Shown: one piece after another, positions 44,538-48,438 of the stretch
Layout of the letters: every line of letters starts with the position of its first letter
Numbering within the stretch: position 1 is the stretch's first letter
DNA from: Candidatus Mucispirillum faecigallinarum
GTDB taxonomy: Bacteria; Chrysiogenota; Deferribacteres; Deferribacterales; Mucispirillaceae
Length of the DNA: 48,438 nucleotides
Direction of reading: 5' to 3'
NCBI GenBank assembly: GCA_019116905.1
Contig: DXAQ01000032.1
Span: 1-48,438, forward strand
Position numbers and translations under genes: made by a program
Notes under the pieces: generated by a model
Seen by the model: the letters and a program-made list of their open reading frames with translations, nothing else
Databases searched by the model: none
What the model was told of the DNA's origin: nothing

Positions 44538-45995
44538 CTACTCCGCTGGCAGTGTAACTGTAAATACTGCACCATTTTTGCTGTTATAAACAGTTAAATC
44601 GCCATTATGATTATTTAATATTTTTCTACTTATTGGCAGCCCTAAGCCTGTGCCTGAACTTGATGTTGTGAAAAACGGTTTAAAAAGATTAGGCATAACT
44701 TCAAGTGGTATTCCAGGGCCTGTGTCTGAAATCATAATACTTGTTTTGCCGTCTTTTTCCTGGAATGAAATAGTAACTGTACCATTACTTTCCATTGCGT
44801 TCATTGCATTAGCTATTAAGTTGACAATAACTTGTTTTATTTGGTCAATATCTGCATAAATATAAGCATCATCAGGAATATCAAGATTGATTTTTAAATT
44901 ATGCTCTGTCATTCTTGTTTCAAATAAAGGCACTATTCCTTCAAAAAGAGTTTTTAAATGAATTTTCTCTTTTTTAGGCGGTCTTTTTCTTGAAAAAGAA
45001 AGTATATCTTCAGTTAAATGTTCAAGCCTGATTGATTCTGTTGCAATAATACCTGCCATACGTTTTAAGTCATCATTTGTAACAGACTTCATCAGCCTTT
45101 TTGCAAACCCGCCAATAGATATAAGCGGATTTTTTACTTCATGGGCAATAGTTGCCACATAGTTGCCTAATGTAACAAGGCTTTGTTTACTGCGCATTTC
45201 TGATTCTATCTCTTTATAAAATGATGTGGTATATTCATATTTCTGTGTAGAAATTACAACCATCATCATTGTATTTAAAAGCCTTGCAGTAGAACGTGTT
45301 GTAAATATATGGGTATTTGTATATTTGTTATTAGAATATGTTATTAATACGCCATATATTTTATTACCTGTCATCATAGGCACAATAATTAATGGGTTAG
45401 TTAATTTAACATTATCTATTGAGCGGAAAATTTTATCTTCCAGCTCTATATGTTTTTCTAAATCATCTGGGTTACTATTATAGTCATGTAACTGTTCAAT
45501 AATAGATTTTTTAACAGGCACTCTTTTATTTTTAAATGCCTGAATCTGTTCATCGCTGTATGGCGGTATGCTTGACATATATACGCCGCGAAACTCCATA
45601 CGCTTTTCATTAAAAAACATAACGGCAGCCTTATCAAAAAGACCAGAATAAACTAACGCATTAGTCGTTACTTTAACCATTTCTTCAAGGTTTACTCTGC
45701 CTGTATTAATATCAGGGCTTTTTGTTACATTTTCTGCTATTTCCCACGTGGCTCTGTTTTCCACATAAACATCAATTAAATCAGTAAGCAGGCTGACAGC
45801 ATCATCAGATAACTTTTCGTCTGCAGAATATGTTATTACTAAATCAATATTACCCCTTTGCAAAGAAATATCATAACATTTCTTATTATCATTAGGGATA
45901 TCTTTATACGCTATCCTTTCACCCAGCGGGCTTGTAATAATTATCTGCGTAACTTTACAGTTACAACGTTTGTTGATAATATCTATCAGCTTCAT
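44538..45995 (-). CDS. Soluble sensor histidine kinase
   Basis: A 485-residue cytoplasmic histidine kinase with no membrane segment. The N-terminal 90 residues carry a Cys pair (RCNCK). A GAF-like domain covers about 100-250. HisKA has phospho-acceptor His285 in TIAHEVKNPLISIGG. The ATPase has the N box with Asn396 (NLIANAMNAME), G1 DTGPGIP, F box LFKPFFTT and G2 GTGLGLPISRK. No response regulator is adjacent, so it is an orphan kinase. The ATG follows GAGGTG. It lies 35 bases after glyS and five bases before the radical SAM start. Confidence 0.9.
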   Translation of the reverse strand: MKLIDIINKRCNCKVTQIIITSPLGERIAYKDIPNDNKKCYDISLQRGNIDLVITYSADEKLSDDAVSLLTDLIDVYVENRATWEIAENVTKSPDINTGRVNLEEMVKVTTNALVYSGLFDKAAVMFFNEKRMEFRGVYMSSIPPYSDEQIQAFKNKRVPVKKSIIEQLHDYNSNPDDLEKHIELEDKIFRSIDNVKLTNPLIIVPMMTGNKIYGVLITYSNNKYTNTHIFTTRSTARLLNTMMMVVISTQKYEYTTSFYKEIESEMRSKQSLVTLGNYVATIAHEVKNPLISIGGFAKRLMKSVTNDDLKRMAGIIATESIRLEHLTEDILSFSRKRPPKKEKIHLKTLFEGIVPLFETRMTEHNLKINLDIPDDAYIYADIDQIKQVIVNLIANAMNAMESNGTVTISFQEKDGKTSIMISDTGPGIPLEVMPNLFKPFFTTSSSGTGLGLPISRKILNNHNGDLTVYNSKNGAVFTVTLPAE

Positions 45996-46030
45996 ACTTC
46001 ACCTCAAACATTTTAAGGTAATATTTATTA

Positions 46031-48100
46031 TTATTTAGCAGCGATTGCCCCTAAATCTCCTATTATTAAAAATACTTTTCTTAAACATGCAATTAAACCA
46101 AGCCTGTTTTCTCGTATTTTTTCATCTTCTGCCATAACCATGACTTTTTCAAAAAAGTTATCAACAGCAGGAGCAAACTTCATAAGTTCATCAAGTGTGG
46201 CATAATTTTTTTCTTCATCAAGTAAAGCCTGCATATTTTGGTTTCTTATTAAGCTGCCCAATGCTTTTTCTTCATCAGTCTGTAAAAGCTCATCAGCAAA
46301 CTGCTCTTTATCCCAGTTATTTTTCTTTAATATATTATTAATACGTTTGAAAGCCTGTGCAATAGTTTGAAAGCCGTCAGTACCTCTTGCATTAGTTAAT
46401 ACTTTTGCAAGATTTAATGTTTTTAATATATCGCTTGATTTATCACATACTGCATCAAAAACATCAGCTGCTACAATATCTTTTGATACAAGCATCTGCC
46501 TGTAACGCAGGTTAATAAATGAAAGCACTTCTTTTATTACTTCATCTTTATTAAATGCAAGGCGGCTGCTAAGTTTATCAAGAGTGATTTCTATAATATC
46601 TTTTAATTCTATTCTGTAACCTGCCTGCTCAATAATAGAGATTATACCTATTGCACTTCTTCTAAGTCCGTAAGGGTCAAGATTACCTGTTGGTTTCATG
46701 CCGGCAGCAAAAACACCAGATATTGTATCTATTTTATCAGCAATAGATGTAAGTCTGCCTTCGTCAGTTTCAGGCAGCACATCTCCTGCAAATTTTGGCA
46801 GGTAATGTTCCATTATACCGCGGGCAATATCTTCATCTATACCTTCATTTTTTGCATAGTAATAACCCATTATGCCCTGCAGCTCTGGAAATTCATATAC
46901 CATTTCACTTAAAAGGTCTGCTTTGCAAAGGTATGCAGTTTTTTCAACATTTTCTTTTTTATCACTGCACAGCTTTTCTGCTAAAAAGGAAGCTATTGCT
47001 TTAAAGCGTTCCATTTTTTCGTAGCTTGTGCCAAGTTTTTCCTGATATACAACTTTTTTAAGCTGTTCTGCTCTTTCTTCTAATTTTACTTTTTTATCAT
47101 TATTATAAAAGAATAATGCATCGTTTAATCTTGCACGCAGAACTCTTTCATAACCAAGCCTTATAGTGCCGTCCCCATTAGGAGATTTTATATTTGCAAC
47201 ACCTGCAAATTTATTAATAAGTGTATTATCACTGTCTTTTACAGGGAAATATTTTTGATGTATTTTCATAGATGTAATAAGTACTTCTTCCGGCAGTGTT
47301 AAAAATGAATCTTCAAAAGAGCCAAGTATTGCATTAGGGTATTCCACCAAATCTGATACTGTATTTAAAAGGTCTTCATCTATTTCTACACATACATTTT
47401 CTTTTGCTTCAATTTCTTTAATCTGGGCAAGTATAATATCACGTCTTTTAGATGTTTCTATATAAACAAAAGCGTTTTCTAATTTTTCTTTATATTCTGC
47501 TGCATTTTTTACTTCTATTGCAGCAGGCGCTAAAAACCTGTGTCCGTAAGTAATATTAGATGCAGTAATACCATCAGTTTCAAAAACGAGAGGTTTTTCA
47601 TCATAAACAGATAAAAACCAGTGGATAGGGCGCACAAATCTAAAATCATTATTTCCCCATTTCATAGATTTAGGAAATGGTATACTTTTAATAATTTCAG
47701 GAGCAGTTTTCATAAGTAAATCAGCAGTTTTTTCGCCACCTGTCCTTTTTTCGCCCTGTAAATAATCGCCTTTTTGAGTAGTTACTTTTTTTAATGTACT
47801 TTCATCTATCCCCTTAGATGCAGCAAACTTTTTAGCTGCTTCTGTTAATGAGCCGTCTGAATTAAAAGCAATATTTGCAGGCGGCCCCATAATTATTTCA
47901 GTTTTATCAACTTGTGATACAGGCAGACCTTCAATATTTACGTAAAGCCTGCGTGGAGTGCCGCCAGATTCTATTGATGAAAATGGTAAATTTAATGCGG
48001 AAAGTCTTTTTGTCCACTCATCAAGCAAAAATTTATAAGATGTTGGAATAAATGCTGCAGGTATTTCCTCACAGCCAATTTCTAGTAAATATGAAGGCAT
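46031..48100 (-). CDS. glyS: Glycyl-tRNA synthetase beta subunit
   Basis: The tRNA-binding subunit of the alpha2-beta2 glycyl-tRNA synthetase. Family marks are the N-terminal LLEIGCEEIPAAFIP, the segment KSMKWGNNDFRFVRPIHW, the HD-like middle part DKIDTISGVFAAG followed by PTGNLDPYGLRRSAIGI, and a C-terminal DALR-like anticodon domain. The 689-residue length fits. GAGGA lies eight bases before the ATG at 48100. The alpha subunit gene (glyQ) is not in this window and is not immediately upstream within the 338 bases visible. Confidence 0.95.
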   Translation of the reverse strand: MPSYLLEIGCEEIPAAFIPTSYKFLLDEWTKRLSALNLPFSSIESGGTPRRLYVNIEGLPVSQVDKTEIIMGPPANIAFNSDGSLTEAAKKFAASKGIDESTLKKVTTQKGDYLQGEKRTGGEKTADLLMKTAPEIIKSIPFPKSMKWGNNDFRFVRPIHWFLSVYDEKPLVFETDGITASNITYGHRFLAPAAIEVKNAAEYKEKLENAFVYIETSKRRDIILAQIKEIEAKENVCVEIDEDLLNTVSDLVEYPNAILGSFEDSFLTLPEEVLITSMKIHQKYFPVKDSDNTLINKFAGVANIKSPNGDGTIRLGYERVLRARLNDALFFYNNDKKVKLEERAEQLKKVVYQEKLGTSYEKMERFKAIASFLAEKLCSDKKENVEKTAYLCKADLLSEMVYEFPELQGIMGYYYAKNEGIDEDIARGIMEHYLPKFAGDVLPETDEGRLTSIADKIDTISGVFAAGMKPTGNLDPYGLRRSAIGIISIIEQAGYRIELKDIIEITLDKLSSRLAFNKDEVIKEVLSFINLRYRQMLVSKDIVAADVFDAVCDKSSDILKTLNLAKVLTNARGTDGFQTIAQAFKRINNILKKNNWDKEQFADELLQTDEEKALGSLIRNQNMQALLDEEKNYATLDELMKFAPAVDNFFEKVMVMAEDEKIRENRLGLIACLRKVFLIIGDLGAIAAK

Positions 48101-48193
48101 AAAATTAATCCTCTTTATATAATATTATTTTACATATTATCTGTATAATTAAGAGTATATTCATCTCTTTTTTATAATATATTCTAACCTTTA

Positions 48194-48222
48194 TTTATAT
48201 ATGTTAGTGTAAAATTTTTCAA
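48194..48222 (-). promoter_or_regulatory. Promoter of the glyS operon
   Basis: On the minus strand TTGAAA (48222-48217) and TATAAA (48199-48194) are exactly 17 bases apart, giving an 85-90 base leader. The leader shows only a small AAGAG/CTCTT hairpin and no T-box pattern. The rest of 48101-48438 is very AT-rich with no ORF or RNA that I can support; a short TTGGAAA/TTCCAA inverted repeat lies near 48370-48386. Confidence 0.6.
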
Positions 48223-48438
48223 GTGTTTTATATATTTTTTAACATATTTTATTTAAGTTTTAATTAATTAATAAGTATAACTTATTTAATATTTTTCTAT
48301 CAGCCAGTCTATAAGGTTAATATAATTTAAAAATTAATATACACATTTTATTTTTTCAAGAATATTTTTTTGGAAATTTTTCCAAGAAAATATAGAATTG
48401 TAAAATCTAAAAACGATTGCGAAAAATGATATAAATAA

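Noticed and set aside
48101-48187. T-box riboswitch in the glyS leader
   Set aside because: The leader is under 90 bases and shows neither a specifier loop nor the conserved T-box stretch nor a terminator.

Overview
The window is AT-rich (roughly 30% GC by eye) and densely coded on both strands. Several features point to a Gram-negative bacterium: an LpxR-type lipid A deacylase, a signal-peptide-bearing beta-barrel protein, a lipoprotein and a bifunctional class A penicillin-binding protein. A methyl-accepting chemotaxis protein suggests motility, ModE and a polyferredoxin suggest anaerobic or respiratory metabolism, and GatCAB suggests indirect tRNA amidation. The very low GC with Gram-negative envelope genes and the dprA-topA-trmFO-xer order fits a host-associated member of Deferribacterota (Mucispirillum-like). 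That assignment is an inference from gene content, not a database match. I found no rRNA, tRNA, CRISPR array, insertion sequence or prophage.

Layout. 1-3290: gatC-gatA-gatB on the minus strand with 1-base overlaps and a strong hairpin terminator, preceded by a class-3-like aldehyde dehydrogenase and a TDT-family transporter. 5959-11896: minus-strand chain uvrB, PBP1A, a Fis-type AAA+ regulator with degenerate motifs, and a DUF2141 exported protein. 11977-14236: a DUF815 ATPase, a 76-residue DinI-like protein and an outer-membrane barrel. 14579-19339: plus-strand chain of a cNMP/CBS/DUF294 protein with a disabled nucleotidyltransferase motif, a NYN-LOTUS protein, a GNAT acetyltransferase and a K+/H+ antiporter, converging on modE-lpxR. 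21508-26020: a chemotaxis receptor and two related TPR-like proteins of unknown function.

26053-32361: two minus-strand units, cysK-rnr and U32 peptidase-ligA, each with its own promoter. 32623-34507: a surface lipoprotein driven by a promoter with a C8 tract in its spacer, then a short Panacea-domain ORF and a 42-codon ORF. 34624-40348: dprA-topA-trmFO-xer, where dprA has no ATG, GTG or TTG at its expected start and seems to use AUA. 40349-40767: an ORF-free gap with a promoter, an overlapping Fur-box-like sequence, several hairpins and a strong intrinsic terminator, which looks like an iron-responsive small RNA. 40768-41970: an M24-fold protein lacking the metal ligands. 42052-48100: glyS, an orphan soluble histidine kinase, a radical SAM protein with an extra CxxC, and a polyferredoxin, all on the minus strand.

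The most notable signals are the candidate Fur-controlled small RNA at 40472-40692, the C-tract promoter at 32563-32592, the AUA start of dprA, and a cluster of enzyme-fold proteins that have lost catalytic residues (DUF294, M24 and the AAA+ regulator).
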